Below are positions 42,343 through 51,495 of a stretch of DNA of 64,000 nucleotides, piece after piece. The DNA lies in assembly GCA_024698505.1 (NCBI GenBank), contig JAILRE010000018.1:21534-85533 (forward strand). Reading direction: 5' to 3'. The position numbers and the translations under genes were made by a program. Under the pieces are notes generated by a model. It did no database searches. It was not told the DNA's origin and worked only from the letters and a program-made list of their open reading frames with translations. The first letter of the stretch is position 1; each line of letters begins with the position of its first letter. The stretch comes from Clostridiales bacterium. GTDB lineage: Bacteria > Bacillota > Clostridia > Christensenellales > CAG-138.

Positions 42343-43521
42343 TCACTTCTTGAGGGATTCGAGGAACACCTTGGTCCTTCTGAGGGCCTCGCGGATATCC
42401 TCGATATCGGTGGCGTAGCAGCAGCGGACGTAGCCTTCGCCGCTGGGGCCGAACGCGGTGCCGGGGACCATGCAGACGTCCTGCTCGGCGAGCAGACGGT
42501 CGCAGAACTCCTCGGAGGAAAGGCCGCTGACCTTGATGGAGGGGAATACGTAGAACGCGCCCTCGGGCTCGTTGCAGGTCATGCCGAGCTCGTTGAAGCC
42601 GTCGATGATGACGCGGCGGCGGCGGTCGTATTCGTTCATCATGGCCTTCATATCGCGCCAATCGGTTTCAAAGCCCTGACGCAGAGCGGCGATACCGGCG
42701 TACTGAGCGGGCGTGGGAGCGGACAACATGGTGAGCTGATTGATCTTCGTCATGGCGGCGATAATGGGAGCGGGAGCGGCAGCGTAGCCGAGACGCCAGC
42801 CGGTCATGGAGAACGCCTTGGAGAAGCCGTTCAGAACGACGGTGCGCTCGCGCATGCCGGGCAGACTGCAGATGGAAACGTGCTTCTTGCCGCCGTAGGT
42901 AAGCTCGGAATAGATCTCGTCAGCGAGGACGAGGATATCGGTGCCGCGGAGGACGTCGGCGATGGCCTCAAGGTCTTCCTTCTCCATGATACCGCCGGTG
43001 GGGTTGTTGGGGAACGGAAGCAGCAGAGCCTTGGTCCTGGGAGTAATGGCGGCCTTGAGAGCTTCGGCGGTGAGCTTGAATTTATTATCGGCGGTGGTGA
43101 CGACGTTTACGGGAACGCCGCCCGCGAAGATGACGCCGGGATTATAAGCAACGTAGGTGGGTTCGGGAATGATGACTTCGTCCCCGGTGGTTATGAGAGC
43201 GCGGATCGCAAGGTCGATAGCCTGGCTCGCGCCGACGGTGACGAGGATCTCGCCGTTGGCCTCGTAGTGAACGCCGTAGCGGTCGTCAAGATACTTGCTG
43301 ATAAGCTGACGAAGCTCGGGCATACCGCTGTTGGAGGAGTACGGGATACGTCCGTGAGACAGACGCTCGAGAGCTTCCCTCCTAATGGCTTCGGGCGTGG
43401 GGAAATCGGGTTCGCCGACGCCGAGGCTGATGGTCTTGTCGGTAAGAATGTCGAAGTACTTACGGATGCCGGAAGGCGGTACGTCCTGAACGGCCTTAAC
43501 AATGAGTTTCGTGTAATCCAT
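42343..43521 (-). CDS. PLP-dependent aminotransferase, class I/II
   Basis: The 392-residue enzyme is a fold-type I aminotransferase of the AspC/PatA group. It shows 'LGVGEPDFPTPEAI', the substrate-loop 'YSSNSGMPELRQLIS', 'PFPNNPTGG', the aspartate binding the PLP nitrogen ('ILVLADEIYSELTYGG'), the Schiff-base lysine in 'GFSKAFSMTGWRLGY', and the carboxylate arginine in 'GYVRCCYA'. I take the ATG at 43521; the ORF track start 21 codons earlier runs into the vanW intergenic space. It could transaminate aspartate, alanine or an N-acetyl-diaminopimelate intermediate; the sequence does not decide. A link to the alanine produced by the ornithine pathway is only a guess. Confidence 0.9.
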   Translation of the reverse strand: MDYTKLIVKAVQDVPPSGIRKYFDILTDKTISLGVGEPDFPTPEAIRREALERLSHGRIPYSSNSGMPELRQLISKYLDDRYGVHYEANGEILVTVGASQAIDLAIRALITTGDEVIIPEPTYVAYNPGVIFAGGVPVNVVTTADNKFKLTAEALKAAITPRTKALLLPFPNNPTGGIMEKEDLEAIADVLRGTDILVLADEIYSELTYGGKKHVSICSLPGMRERTVVLNGFSKAFSMTGWRLGYAAAPAPIIAAMTKINQLTMLSAPTPAQYAGIAALRQGFETDWRDMKAMMNEYDRRRRVIIDGFNELGMTCNEPEGAFYVFPSIKVSGLSSEEFCDRLLAEQDVCMVPGTAFGPSGEGYVRCCYATDIEDIREALRRTKVFLESLKK

Positions 43522-43586
43522 TTTTGAATTTACATCCCTTTCGTTATTTTGCATATGTTGACGAGTCCATGACCCGGGCTGCACTC

Positions 43587-45245
43587 TTAGAATTTGGGTT
43601 TCGGGAGATCTTCCGGGCCTGTGCCCACGGTGATCTCGCCCTGTACGGGGTAATAATAATCGGTGTAAAGATAAATGGTGTTGAGGAGTTCCCCTTCCTT
43701 GCTGTAATGGTAGAGATATGCCTTGGTCTTATACCCCACCCTTGCCTTTATGGTCTCCTTCTCGTAGCCTGTGGGCCAGGAAGGATTCTTGACAATAACG
43801 GCTTCCTCGGGTTCCACTTCCTCGATTATCTCGGCATAGGTCTCGAAATAGGAGCCGTCCTCCTCGGGAACGCCGTAGATGTAGACGTACATCACGCCGT
43901 TCTGCATATCCGCGTAGGTGAATATGTAGATCGGATCGTCGGAGACGTTCATCCACTTGAGGTCGGGGCCGTTGGTATCGACCGTCGCGTCGAGCCCGAA
44001 GGGCACGTAGGTGCTCGGCCAGCTGTGATGCTGCCTCTTGGTTATCTTGATCTTGTTGGGGCCGCACTGGAGAAGCGCGTTATAAAGAGTTCCCGATACC
44101 TGGCAGATGCCGCCGCCGGGGCTGTCCTCATATTCCTTGCCTCCGGTGATGCCGGGGGCCCTCAGCCAACCGCCCGCTTCCGTCCTTGGGCCGACGTACT
44201 TGTTGAAGCTGATCTCCTGACCGGGCTTGACTACGCAGCCGTTGAGAATGCCTGCTGCCTTCTGGACGTTCCTCGAACGGTTCTCCTTGTTCTTATCGAA
44301 CTCGGAGGTGTACTTGGTGATGAGCGAGATACGATCCTTAAGATCGGAGGGAGTCTGCGAAGGCTCGGTCTCTTCAAGCTCCGCGGTCAAAACGCAGTCG
44401 TAATCGTCGTTCTCAAAGGCTTCGATGATCCTGCTGACAAGATCCTCCTCGTTCAGAACGTAGCCGTTCTTGCCGGGGTTATAGTAGATGTACGCGATCT
44501 TCTCGCCGTTGGCGGCCTTGACCGTCTGGACGATCGTATCGGTATCCCTGATTATGGGATCGTCGGACTTGCCGCCGGAATCCGAATTGGCGGAGGGACG
44601 CTGACTTACGGTGATATAGGGTTCCTTGGGCTTGGTATTGACGAACTCCGCGATGCTGGCGACGTACTGTTCAATACGCGCCTTATCGTATGAGTATTCG
44701 ATGTGGTACTCGACGGGGTTTTCGATCAGGCTCTGCTGCTTCCTGTAGTTGGCGGCATAGTCGTTGAGGTTTTCGCGGCCGAGCTGATAGGCCTTATCGA
44801 GTATTTCGTTCACGTTGATCGAAATATTGAAGTCGCGCGCGTTGAGCGCAAGGCTCGCGTCGCCGACCGATACGACCATATTAATGCCGTTCAGCTTATC
44901 TTCTACGACCTTAATGAGGGCTTCCCTCGCCTGCTCGTAGGTCATTCCCTTGAGTTTTACGCCGTCGACGTAGATGCCGTCGAAATAAGTCCCGTTATCG
45001 AGATAACCGAATTCCTTGCCTCCGGACATGCCGTAGATGGATCTTCCGTTGGCGATCTTTTCTATGGTGGCCCAGTTTTCCTCGTTATACTGCCTTACGG
45101 CCTTGCTGCGCTCGAGCCTGATAAGCGAATAAATAACGAGCAGAGCGATAGAAAGGGTGATCACGACCGCGCCGAAAAGCAGAAGAAGCTTTTCGATGCC
45201 GCTTCCCTTATTCCCGGAATTTCTGTTGGTTTCGGCGCTCTTCAA
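43587..45245 (-). CDS. VanW-family membrane-anchored cell-wall protein
   Basis: The 552-residue product has one N-terminal transmembrane anchor ('LLLLFGAVVITLSIALLVIYSLI', about 19-41), two putative peptidoglycan-binding (PG_binding_4-like) repeats ('MTYEQAREALIKVVEDKLNG', 'YVLNEEDLVSRIIEAF'), and a VanW domain ('PGQEISFNKYVGPRTEAGGW', 'GGGICQVSGTLYNALLQCG', 'HHSWPSTYVPFG'). VanW proteins accompany some vancomycin clusters, but most clostridial copies, like this one, are stand-alone wall proteins of unknown role. The start is a TTG eight bases after GGAGG. No vanRSHAX genes are near. Confidence 0.9.
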   Translation of the reverse strand: MKSAETNRNSGNKGSGIEKLLLLFGAVVITLSIALLVIYSLIRLERSKAVRQYNEENWATIEKIANGRSIYGMSGGKEFGYLDNGTYFDGIYVDGVKLKGMTYEQAREALIKVVEDKLNGINMVVSVGDASLALNARDFNISINVNEILDKAYQLGRENLNDYAANYRKQQSLIENPVEYHIEYSYDKARIEQYVASIAEFVNTKPKEPYITVSQRPSANSDSGGKSDDPIIRDTDTIVQTVKAANGEKIAYIYYNPGKNGYVLNEEDLVSRIIEAFENDDYDCVLTAELEETEPSQTPSDLKDRISLITKYTSEFDKNKENRSRNVQKAAGILNGCVVKPGQEISFNKYVGPRTEAGGWLRAPGITGGKEYEDSPGGGICQVSGTLYNALLQCGPNKIKITKRQHHSWPSTYVPFGLDATVDTNGPDLKWMNVSDDPIYIFTYADMQNGVMYVYIYGVPEEDGSYFETYAEIIEEVEPEEAVIVKNPSWPTGYEKETIKARVGYKTKAYLYHYSKEGELLNTIYLYTDYYYPVQGEITVGTGPEDLPKPKF

Positions 45246-45279
45246 GGATCATCCCTCCGTGCATTAATTTCCATCTGAT

Positions 45280-45308
45280 ATTATAACCCCAATGAATCAT
45301 AAAGGCAA
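45280..45308 (-). promoter_or_regulatory. Promoter of the VanW-family gene
   Basis: On the minus strand TTGCCT (45303-45308), 17 bases, TATAAT (45280-45285). Confidence 0.75.
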
Positions 45309-45383
45309 CATCCCGAAGACAATATAATATGTTATAAAGCATATTAACAAGCGATATTCAGCGTCTTTAATCTGTTTTATCTG

Positions 45384-45412
45384 TTTACACCGATAACGCT
45401 TTATGCTATAAT
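45384..45412 (+). promoter_or_regulatory. Promoter of the E2-like acyltransferase gene
   Basis: TTTACA (45384-45389), 17 bases, TATAAT (45407-45412), about 40 bases before the ATG. Confidence 0.82.
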
Positions 45413-45456
45413 AGGTTTACGGTGTTAACCGATTCGATCAGAAAGGACGATCATCA

Positions 45457-46290
45457 ATGAGAGCCGATGGTAAAAAGATAAAGAATATCCCCCCCATGTA
45501 CGCGGTTGCGGCTCATATTATGGCCAAGCGTTCCGACGCGTGCAATTCCATAGAACTCAATATCCCCCTTGAACCCATACAGGAATACCTGAGGGACGTT
45601 CGCAGCAGAGGCCATAACATAAGCCATCTTGCGGTAATAATCGCCGCGTTCATTCGCGTTACCGCAGAGTATCCGTTCCTCAACAGGTTCGTCGTCAATA
45701 AAACGATCTATGCAAGGAACGAGTTTGCGGTCGGCATGGTGGTTTTGAAGCCCGGTCAGCTTGACGGTACCATGAACAAGATGTATTTCGATCTTGAAGA
45801 CGACATATTCAAGGTCCAGGAGATAGTCGATCAGTACGTCGACGAGAACCGCGAAACGGGCGACACCAACGCCACGGACAAGCTTATCTCCACTCTTTTG
45901 AAGATCCCCGGCCTTTGCAGGGCCGGCATCTGCCTTTTCAAGCTGATGGATAAATGGGGCCTTCTCCCCCGCTCCATAATCAAGGCGAGTCCGTTCCATA
46001 CGAGCTTCGTCATCTCGAACCTTGCGAGCATCAGGACGAACCATATTTTCCATCATATCTACGATTTCGGCACCACGAGCATGATCCTCACAATGGGCAA
46101 CACACGCGAGGTCCCCAAGCGCGTCGGCGGCGAGATCAAGTTCGAGAAATGCATGCCCTTCGGCCTCGTTATGGACGAGCGTATATGCTCCGGCAGTTAT
46201 TACGCCCTCGCCTTCAGAAGGCTCAGCGAATACCTCAAGGATCCGAGAGCTCTCGAGCTCCCGCCCAAAGTAGTAAATCACGATACATAA
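45457..46290 (+). CDS. Stand-alone 2-oxoacid dehydrogenase E2-like acyltransferase fold protein, catalytic motif degenerate
   Basis: The 277-residue protein resembles the catalytic domain of E2 acyltransferases and chloramphenicol acetyltransferase ('HNISHLAVIIAAFIRVTAEYPFLNRFVVNK', 'FHTSFVISNLASI'), but lacks lipoyl and subunit-binding domains. The C-terminal active-site motif, normally DHRxxDG, reads 'DERICSG' (E241 in place of the catalytic His, S245 in place of Asp). Acyl transfer by the usual mechanism is therefore unlikely. Such solitary proteins recur in Clostridia and have no known role. It is transcribed alone, divergent from vanW, and not linked to the orphan lpdA 10 kb away. Confidence 0.8.
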   Translation: MRADGKKIKNIPPMYAVAAHIMAKRSDACNSIELNIPLEPIQEYLRDVRSRGHNISHLAVIIAAFIRVTAEYPFLNRFVVNKTIYARNEFAVGMVVLKPGQLDGTMNKMYFDLEDDIFKVQEIVDQYVDENRETGDTNATDKLISTLLKIPGLCRAGICLFKLMDKWGLLPRSIIKASPFHTSFVISNLASIRTNHIFHHIYDFGTTSMILTMGNTREVPKRVGGEIKFEKCMPFGLVMDERICSGSYYALAFRRLSEYLKDPRALELPPKVVNHDT

Positions 46291-46303
46291 CAGCGTGATC
46301 TCC

Positions 46304-46331
46304 AGCCCGTCTTATATAGGCGGGCTGTTTT
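46304..46331 (+). terminator. Terminator after the E2-like gene
   Basis: AGCCCGTC and GGCGGGCT (one G-T pair) around TTATATA, followed by GTTTTGCTTT. Confidence 0.75.
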
Positions 46332-46429
46332 GCTTTAATTGGCGAATGCTGATGCATGACGCTGTAAACGTATAAAAGCTTCCAAAACGGAATAACCTTT
46401 TAACAGCATGCAGGAAAGGTGATCCGTTA

Positions 46430-46693
46430 ATGGAAGCTTATATAGAATCAAGAGTGCTCGACATAGCGGAGTACATTATTGAAACCGGAGCCACGGTCCG
46501 CGCCGCGGCAAAGGAGTTCGGAGTATCGAAATCGACCGTCCATAAGGATATGACTTCACGGCTGAAGCAGATTGACAGGAGCCTTGCAAAGGACGTTGCC
46601 GCGGTTCTTGAAACCAACAAGGAAGAACGCCATATAAGGGGCGGATACGCGACTTACCTCAAATATCTGTCCAAAAAAGAATTGGGAGCCTGA
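46430..46693 (+). CDS. spoIIID: Sporulation transcriptional regulator SpoIIID
   Basis: SpoIIID is the small DNA-binding regulator that acts in the mother cell with SigE and later SigK. The 87-residue protein has the diagnostic helix-turn-helix 'VRAAAKEFGVSKSTVHKDMTSRL' and the conserved tail 'RHIRGGYATYLKY'. It aligns over its whole length with the Bacillus subtilis protein. AAAGGTGA lies upstream of the ATG. I could not confidently place a SigE promoter. The stop codon lies within a hairpin. Confidence 0.97.
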   Translation: MEAYIESRVLDIAEYIIETGATVRAAAKEFGVSKSTVHKDMTSRLKQIDRSLAKDVAAVLETNKEERHIRGGYATYLKYLSKKELGA

Positions 46694-46719
46694 CGATCAA
46701 AAGAACGCGATCGGGCTCC
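46685..46719 (+). terminator. Hairpin at the spoIIID 3' end, possible terminator
   Basis: GGAGCC pairs with GGCTCC and CGATC with GATCG, with the TGA stop bulged between them. Followed by TGATTCGGTTT, so the T run is poor. Confidence 0.45.
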
Positions 46720-46729
46720 TGATTCGGTT

Positions 46730-48235
46730 TCAGATATCAGCAAAAACGCTGCTGATATTTTTAATAATGCTTTCCGAGAATGGATTGGACAGTCGGGCAA
46801 TTTTCAATAACTCAAAGTATGGACGGCTCCCGCCCGCGCCGCACAATCTCACATAATCCTGCCATGCGGCTTTTTGATCGCGCTGCATCTTCAGGTAGAA
46901 TTCGCAGGCTCCGATCTGAGCGAGGTCATATTCGATATAGTAAAACGGCACTTCGACAATGTGCGTCTGATGCGGCCATGCGTTTCCTTTGCGGATGGAT
47001 CCGGCGTCTATCGTCTTCCACGGCATGTATTTATTTGAAATGGACGCCCACAGTTCGCACAGTTCAATTCTTGTCCTGTGGGTAAGCTCATACATCTCGT
47101 GCTCGAATTCATCTATCGCGCAGCGATAGATCAGGTTTTCAAATTCCCTGACCGTGTGATTTATGACAAATTCCTTTTTCTTTTCGCCAACGAATGAATC
47201 AAGATAAGGGAACATGAAATACTCCATTGTTTTGGAGTGGATCTCGTTTATCGACGGCGACGATCGGTGAAAATCATAAAGCGGCTGAGTCCTAGCCGCG
47301 GTATAAAACGCAAATCCGTGTCCGAATTCATGAACAGCCATACCTGTTTCCATGCCGTCGCCTGAAAAGCCGCCGATCACAAACGGCAGTTTTTTGCACG
47401 GGATCATACAGCAGGTGAACCTATCCGGCCTTTTATTATCACGAAGATCAAGATCGTACAGTTCGTACCGCGTCATCTCTTCGATATAGTCGCCTCCGCC
47501 AAGGTCCCGGAACATATCCGCGACAGCGGCAACAAGACCCCGGGAATTATCCGCGGAAGCCGGGATCCGTATCCGGGTTATACCGCTGTTCCTATATTCG
47601 TTAAGTACAGGGGTAACGGAGTTTCTTATCCGCTCTCGGAACAGCTTTAGCTCATCTTTTCCGTAATCATATCTGTTCCTGAGATGATAACCCAAGTCGA
47701 TATAGCTATTATAGCCCAGGCTTTCCGCAAGCGTTTTTCTTGTTTCGCAAAGCCGGTCGAAAACACGATACAGTTCGTCTTCATCTCTTTCACGAGCGCT
47801 TATCAGCTTCCTGTAACGTGTTTTCAGCTGAAGCTCCTCCCGCTGAAGCCTCACGCTGTCATTAACATTGACCGAAGGAAGCTCGTTAACATGCGCGAAA
47901 ACCATGCTTCCGAATTCGTTTCTCAGGGCGTCGGCATAACATGAGCTTTTTACAAGCCGATCGATTTCAGCGCATATGGCATATATTTCAGGATCCTCCG
48001 AATTCTGCACGACGACTTCACGTGTGTTTTCTTCATAGTTGATCCCGCATAAATGTCGGATGTAAGCGATCATTTCCATGTATTCCATGTGCTGGATCAT
48101 GTTTTTCATATCCAGCCAGGAGCTTCGAAGTTCATCGTACGAAAGAGCGGAAATTATGCTGCTTTTAATAATGCTCAGCGTATTTTTCAACTGAGCATAA
48201 TCCGGCCTGCTGTATTGCCATTCCGAGAAAACCAT
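46730..48235 (-). CDS. M3-family oligoendopeptidase-like zinc peptidase
   Basis: The 501-residue protein shows the M3 zinc signature 'MAVHEFGHGFAFYTA' and the third ligand region 'NEIHSKTMEYFMFPYL', followed by 'YCAIDEFEH'-like helices ('RCAIDEFEHEMYELTHRTR'). No signal peptide is seen, so it is probably cytosolic and degrades short peptides. It is somewhat shorter than PepF (about 600) but appears complete. GAGGT precedes the ATG. It starts 34 bases after the tsaB stop and may be the last gene of the operon read from 52.8 kb. Its codon use is a little more AT-rich than the neighbours. Confidence 0.88.
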   Translation of the reverse strand: MVFSEWQYSRPDYAQLKNTLSIIKSSIISALSYDELRSSWLDMKNMIQHMEYMEMIAYIRHLCGINYEENTREVVVQNSEDPEIYAICAEIDRLVKSSCYADALRNEFGSMVFAHVNELPSVNVNDSVRLQREELQLKTRYRKLISARERDEDELYRVFDRLCETRKTLAESLGYNSYIDLGYHLRNRYDYGKDELKLFRERIRNSVTPVLNEYRNSGITRIRIPASADNSRGLVAAVADMFRDLGGGDYIEEMTRYELYDLDLRDNKRPDRFTCCMIPCKKLPFVIGGFSGDGMETGMAVHEFGHGFAFYTAARTQPLYDFHRSSPSINEIHSKTMEYFMFPYLDSFVGEKKKEFVINHTVREFENLIYRCAIDEFEHEMYELTHRTRIELCELWASISNKYMPWKTIDAGSIRKGNAWPHQTHIVEVPFYYIEYDLAQIGACEFYLKMQRDQKAAWQDYVRLCGAGGSRPYFELLKIARLSNPFSESIIKNISSVFADI

Positions 48236-48269
48236 TTGACCTCTTTTATACTGTCTATGGAGCGGTTCT

Positions 48270-48869
48270 TTATTTGCCTTTCATCCTCTCCGCCTGAGAC
48301 GGGCGAAGGTACATCGGGACCGCTTCCTTAACGGGTTCGATATTGGAAAGGTAAGCCTCTTCAAGCACGCAGGACGCGTCGGGCGTTTCATTCCCGCCGA
48401 GGCAGTTGCCGACGACAGCGGCGCCTGCAGGGAGAGCCGAAACGACTTCATCGGTCACGGCGGGGCAAGGTCCCTTCACGCAGACTCCGTTTTCATAAAC
48501 TGCGGCATAGCAGTTGCCGTTGCGGCAGTCGATGAGCGTACACACCGTGCCTTCTTCCTTCTTAAAACGCCTCATGGCGTCGAGCGAGCATACCGGAACA
48601 ACTTTTATACCAAGGGCAAACGCCATCGCGTTGGCGCAGGAAACGCCGATACGAACGCCGGTAAAAGAACCCGGACCTACGTCAACGGCGATCGCGTCGA
48701 TGGAACCGATGGAAATTCCGGCAATAGAAACCGCGTCGTCTATAAGCTGCATCAGCGCGGCGGAATGCGAACGGCCGCTGTTATCCGAAACGAAGCTCAA
48801 AAGCCGGCCGTCGAGCGAAACGGCGGCTGACGGGTATTTGGCGGATGTGGATATCCCAAGCATCAGCAT
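48270..48869 (-). CDS. tsaB: tRNA threonylcarbamoyladenosine biosynthesis protein TsaB
   Basis: TsaB is an inactive TsaD homologue that scaffolds TsaD and TsaE in making t6A37 on ANN-decoding tRNAs. The 199-residue product has the ASKHA-fold N-terminus 'LGISTSAKYPSAAVSLDGRLL', the conserved 'HSAALMQLIDDAV' and 'IDAIAVDVGPGSFTGVRIGVS'. It starts within the end of tsaE (7-base overlap; an alternative ATG two codons later overlaps by one). tsaD is not in the window. rimI, often found beside tsaB, lies instead at 63 kb. Confidence 0.94.
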   Translation of the reverse strand: MLMLGISTSAKYPSAAVSLDGRLLSFVSDNSGRSHSAALMQLIDDAVSIAGISIGSIDAIAVDVGPGSFTGVRIGVSCANAMAFALGIKVVPVCSLDAMRRFKKEEGTVCTLIDCRNGNCYAAVYENGVCVKGPCPAVTDEVVSALPAGAAVVGNCLGGNETPDASCVLEEAYLSNIEPVKEAVPMYLRPSQAERMKGK

Positions 48870-49336
48870 TTCGATAAACCCTCCGACAATTCACGGTATT
48901 TTTCTCCGAAAGCGATGATTTCAACGTCGCGGGGATCGTTTCCGTTCCCGGAAATATGAATCTCCAGCCTTTCAGCGGGGAGCAGATCGGCGACGTTTTC
49001 GCTCCATTCCATGACAATAACGCTGCCGCTTGAAAGGTAATCGTCATAGCCTATCGCGTTGAGTTCGTCGGGATCCTCGATCCTATAAGCGTCGAAATGA
49101 TCGAGAGCGAGCGTTCCTCTGTGCCTTCTCACAATGGTGAAAGTCGGGCTGAGGATATCATGGATGCCGAGCGAATCGGCGATACCTTTTGTAAGGGTGG
49201 TCTTGCCCGCTCCGAGCCCGCCGAAATAAGCTATGAAAGCGCCGGGAAAAAGCCTTGAGCCTATACTCCGGCCAAGCTCGAGCATCTCCTCTTCGGAGCT
49301 GATCATCATATTATTTTTAGCGGTCGATTCCGTCAA
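48863..49336 (-). CDS. tsaE: tRNA threonylcarbamoyladenosine biosynthesis ATPase TsaE
   Basis: TsaE is the P-loop ATPase that cycles the TsaB-TsaD complex. The 157-residue protein has Walker A '[16 protein letters not shown]', '[12 protein letters not shown]', 'LDHFDAYRI' and Walker B-like '[10 protein letters not shown]'. It starts with TTG at 49336, overlapping the tgt stop (TTGA), nine bases after GAGGGG. A pair of ATGs nine codons in has no site. It overlaps tsaB and so is coupled to it. Confidence 0.95.
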   Translation of the reverse strand: MTESTAKNNMMISSEEEMLELGRSIGSRLFPGAFIAYFGGLGAGKTTLTKGIADSLGIHDILSPTFTIVRRHRGTLALDHFDAYRIEDPDELNAIGYDDYLSSGSVIVMEWSENVADLLPAERLEIHISGNGNDPRDVEIIAFGEKYRELSEGLSKC

Positions 49337-50454
49337 TTGAATGTTCCCCTCAAAAGCAGTTCGTTCCTGTAATCCAAAAGCCTGTCCTCGCGAATCGCCT
49401 GACGAATACCCTCCATAAGGCGGTAGGTGAATCGCAGATTGTGGATCGTTATAAGCTGCGCGGCAAGAATCTCGTTGGCTTTTATAAGATGCCTTATATA
49501 CGCTTTGGTAAAGTGCCTGCAGGCGTAGCAGTCGCAGCCTTCCTCAATAGGCGTGAAGTCCTCGGCATACTGCAGCTGTTTGAGGCTCTTCTTCCCATCG
49601 AAGGTCATGGCTAAGGCGTTCCTTGCGGTCCTCGTCTGCATTACGCAGTCGAACATATCTATCCCTCGCATAGACCCTTCGACGAGGCAGTCGGGGCTGC
49701 CGACGCCCATCAGATAATGCGGCTTGTTTTCGGGAAGATATGGCCTTATCGTGTCGAGCATTTCATACATTACGGGCTTGGGTTCGCCTACGGAAAGGCC
49801 GCCGATGCCGTAACCCGGGAAGTCCATAGCGGTCAGCGCTTTGGCGCTTTCTATTCGAAGATCCGCAAACATGCCGCCCTGTATAATTCCGAACAGAGCC
49901 TGATCCTGCCTGGTATGGGCGTGTTTGCATCTTTCCGCCCATCTGTGCGTCCTGTCCATCGCGGCTACGGTGTAATCGTAGGAGCAGCCTGCGGGAGCGC
50001 ATTCGTCGAAAGCCATAGCGATATCCGCGCCAAGGGCTTCCTCTATCTCCATAACCTTTTCGGGCGTGAAGAAATGGCGGCTTCCGTCGATATGGGAACG
50101 GAACTCAACGCCGTCCTCTTTTATCTTGTTCATCGCTGCAAGGCTGAAGACCTGAAAACCGCCGCTGTCCGTCAGCATGGGGCCGTGCCACTGAGAAAAC
50201 TCGTGCAGGCCTCCCGCTTTTTTGACGAGCTCGTGGCCGGGGCGAAGATACAGATGATAAGTGTTCGAAAGCACTACTCCGGCGCCTATCTCCTTAAGAT
50301 CGCGTGGAAGTATGGCCTTCACGGTCGCTTGAGTGCCGACGCACATATAGGTCGGAGTCTCTATATCACCGTGCGGCGTGTGCAGTATACCGAGCCTTGA
50401 GCCTGTCTGGGCGCAGGTCTTTATCAATTCATAGGTTACGGGAGCTTCGTTCAT
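49333..50454 (-). CDS. tgt: Queuine/preQ1 tRNA-guanine transglycosylase
   Basis: Tgt exchanges guanine-34 of GUN-anticodon tRNAs for preQ1. The 373-residue protein has the catalytic aspartate region '[11 protein letters not shown]', the base-binding '[11 protein letters not shown]', the second aspartate in '[16 protein letters not shown]', and the zinc site '[18 protein letters not shown]' with a following 'TIHNLRF'. It follows queA by 6 bases, so the last two steps of bacterial queuosine insertion are side by side. preQ1 synthesis genes are not in the window. Confidence 0.97.
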   Translation of the reverse strand: MNEAPVTYELIKTCAQTGSRLGILHTPHGDIETPTYMCVGTQATVKAILPRDLKEIGAGVVLSNTYHLYLRPGHELVKKAGGLHEFSQWHGPMLTDSGGFQVFSLAAMNKIKEDGVEFRSHIDGSRHFFTPEKVMEIEEALGADIAMAFDECAPAGCSYDYTVAAMDRTHRWAERCKHAHTRQDQALFGIIQGGMFADLRIESAKALTAMDFPGYGIGGLSVGEPKPVMYEMLDTIRPYLPENKPHYLMGVGSPDCLVEGSMRGIDMFDCVMQTRTARNALAMTFDGKKSLKQLQYAEDFTPIEEGCDCYACRHFTKAYIRHLIKANEILAAQLITIHNLRFTYRLMEGIRQAIREDRLLDYRNELLLRGTFN

Positions 50455-50460
50455 ATTGCC

Positions 50461-51483
50461 TCACAGAAACAGTGTGCTGTCGCCGAATGAAAAGAACCTG
50501 TACTTCTCCTCTACGGCGTGCTTATAGATCCGCATGACTTCCTCTCTGGAGCTGAATGCGCTGATCAGCATAAGCAGAGTCGATTCGGGCAGATGGAAGT
50601 TGGTGATAAGCGCGTCTACGGCTTTGAATTTGTAACCGGGGGTAATGAAGATATCCGTCCAGCCGCTTCCGGGATGAACGACGCCGTTATCATCGGCAGA
50701 GCTTTCGAGCGTGCGGCAGCCCGTCGTGCCGACGGAGATTATCCTTCCGCCGTTCGCGCGCGCCTTGTTAATAATATCGGCAGCCTCGGGAGTTACGCTG
50801 TAATACTCGGAATGCATATGATGATCTTCAACGTTCTCCGCAGAAACTGGGCGGAAAGTTCCGAGCCCAACGTGAAGGAGCACGTCGGCGATCAGCACGC
50901 CCTTCTCCCTTATCCTGTCGAGAAGCTCCGGGGTAAAATGCAGTCCCGCCGTCGGCGCAGCGGCGGAGCCGTTGTCCCTTGCGTAGACGGTCTGATACCT
51001 GTTTTTATCCTCGAGCTTCTTCGTGATATAAGGAGGAAGCGGCATCTCCCCCGCCCTGTCGAGGACTTCCTCGAAAATGCCGTCGTAATTAAGCCGAACT
51101 ATGCGGTTTCCGTCCTCGAGCGCTTCGAGCACGGTAACTGACAGCTCGTCGTTCACGACGAAAGACCTGCCGGGTCTTGCTCTCCTTCCGGGCTTGACGA
51201 GGCATTCCCAATCGGTCTCGTTGATGCGGCGCAAAAGAAGGAACTCCATCGCTCCGCCCGTGCCTTCACGAGTCGCGTAGAGCCTCGCGGGAATGACCCT
51301 TGTAACGTTTCTGACGAGCACGTCTCCGGGTTCGAGATATTCGATTACGTCGTGAAAGACGCGGTCCTCTATCGTTTTCGTCTTTCTGTTATAGACGAGC
51401 AGCCTCGACATATCGCGCTGTTCCGCGGGAGATTGAGCTATAAGCTCCTGAGGCAGATCGTAGTAAAAATCGGAAGTCTTCAA
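50461..51483 (-). CDS. queA: S-adenosylmethionine:tRNA ribosyltransferase-isomerase
   Basis: QueA adds the epoxycyclopentane ring to preQ1-modified tRNA using the ribosyl moiety of SAM. The 340-residue product carries the expected motifs: '[23 protein letters not shown]' at the start, 'GLHFTPELL', '[10 protein letters not shown]', 'HSEYYSV' and '[17 protein letters not shown]'. It begins with TTG at 51483 after AAAGGA. It follows the nucleoside phosphorylase gene by 12 bases. Confidence 0.97.
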   Translation of the reverse strand: MKTSDFYYDLPQELIAQSPAEQRDMSRLLVYNRKTKTIEDRVFHDVIEYLEPGDVLVRNVTRVIPARLYATREGTGGAMEFLLLRRINETDWECLVKPGRRARPGRSFVVNDELSVTVLEALEDGNRIVRLNYDGIFEEVLDRAGEMPLPPYITKKLEDKNRYQTVYARDNGSAAAPTAGLHFTPELLDRIREKGVLIADVLLHVGLGTFRPVSAENVEDHHMHSEYYSVTPEAADIINKARANGGRIISVGTTGCRTLESSADDNGVVHPGSGWTDIFITPGYKFKAVDALITNFHLPESTLLMLISAFSSREEVMRIYKHAVEEKYRFFSFGDSTLFL

Positions 51484-51495
51484 TGCTTTTATCCT

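Noticed and set aside
40518-42353. 611-residue plus-strand ORF opposite the PrsA-like lipoprotein
   Set aside because: Low-complexity Gly/Leu/Val/Glu-rich translation of the antisense of a real lipoprotein gene with signal peptide and Shine-Dalgarno.
43587-45245. Vancomycin-resistance cluster because of the VanW domain
   Set aside because: No vanR, vanS, vanH, ligase or vanX genes are present; stand-alone VanW proteins are common in Clostridia.
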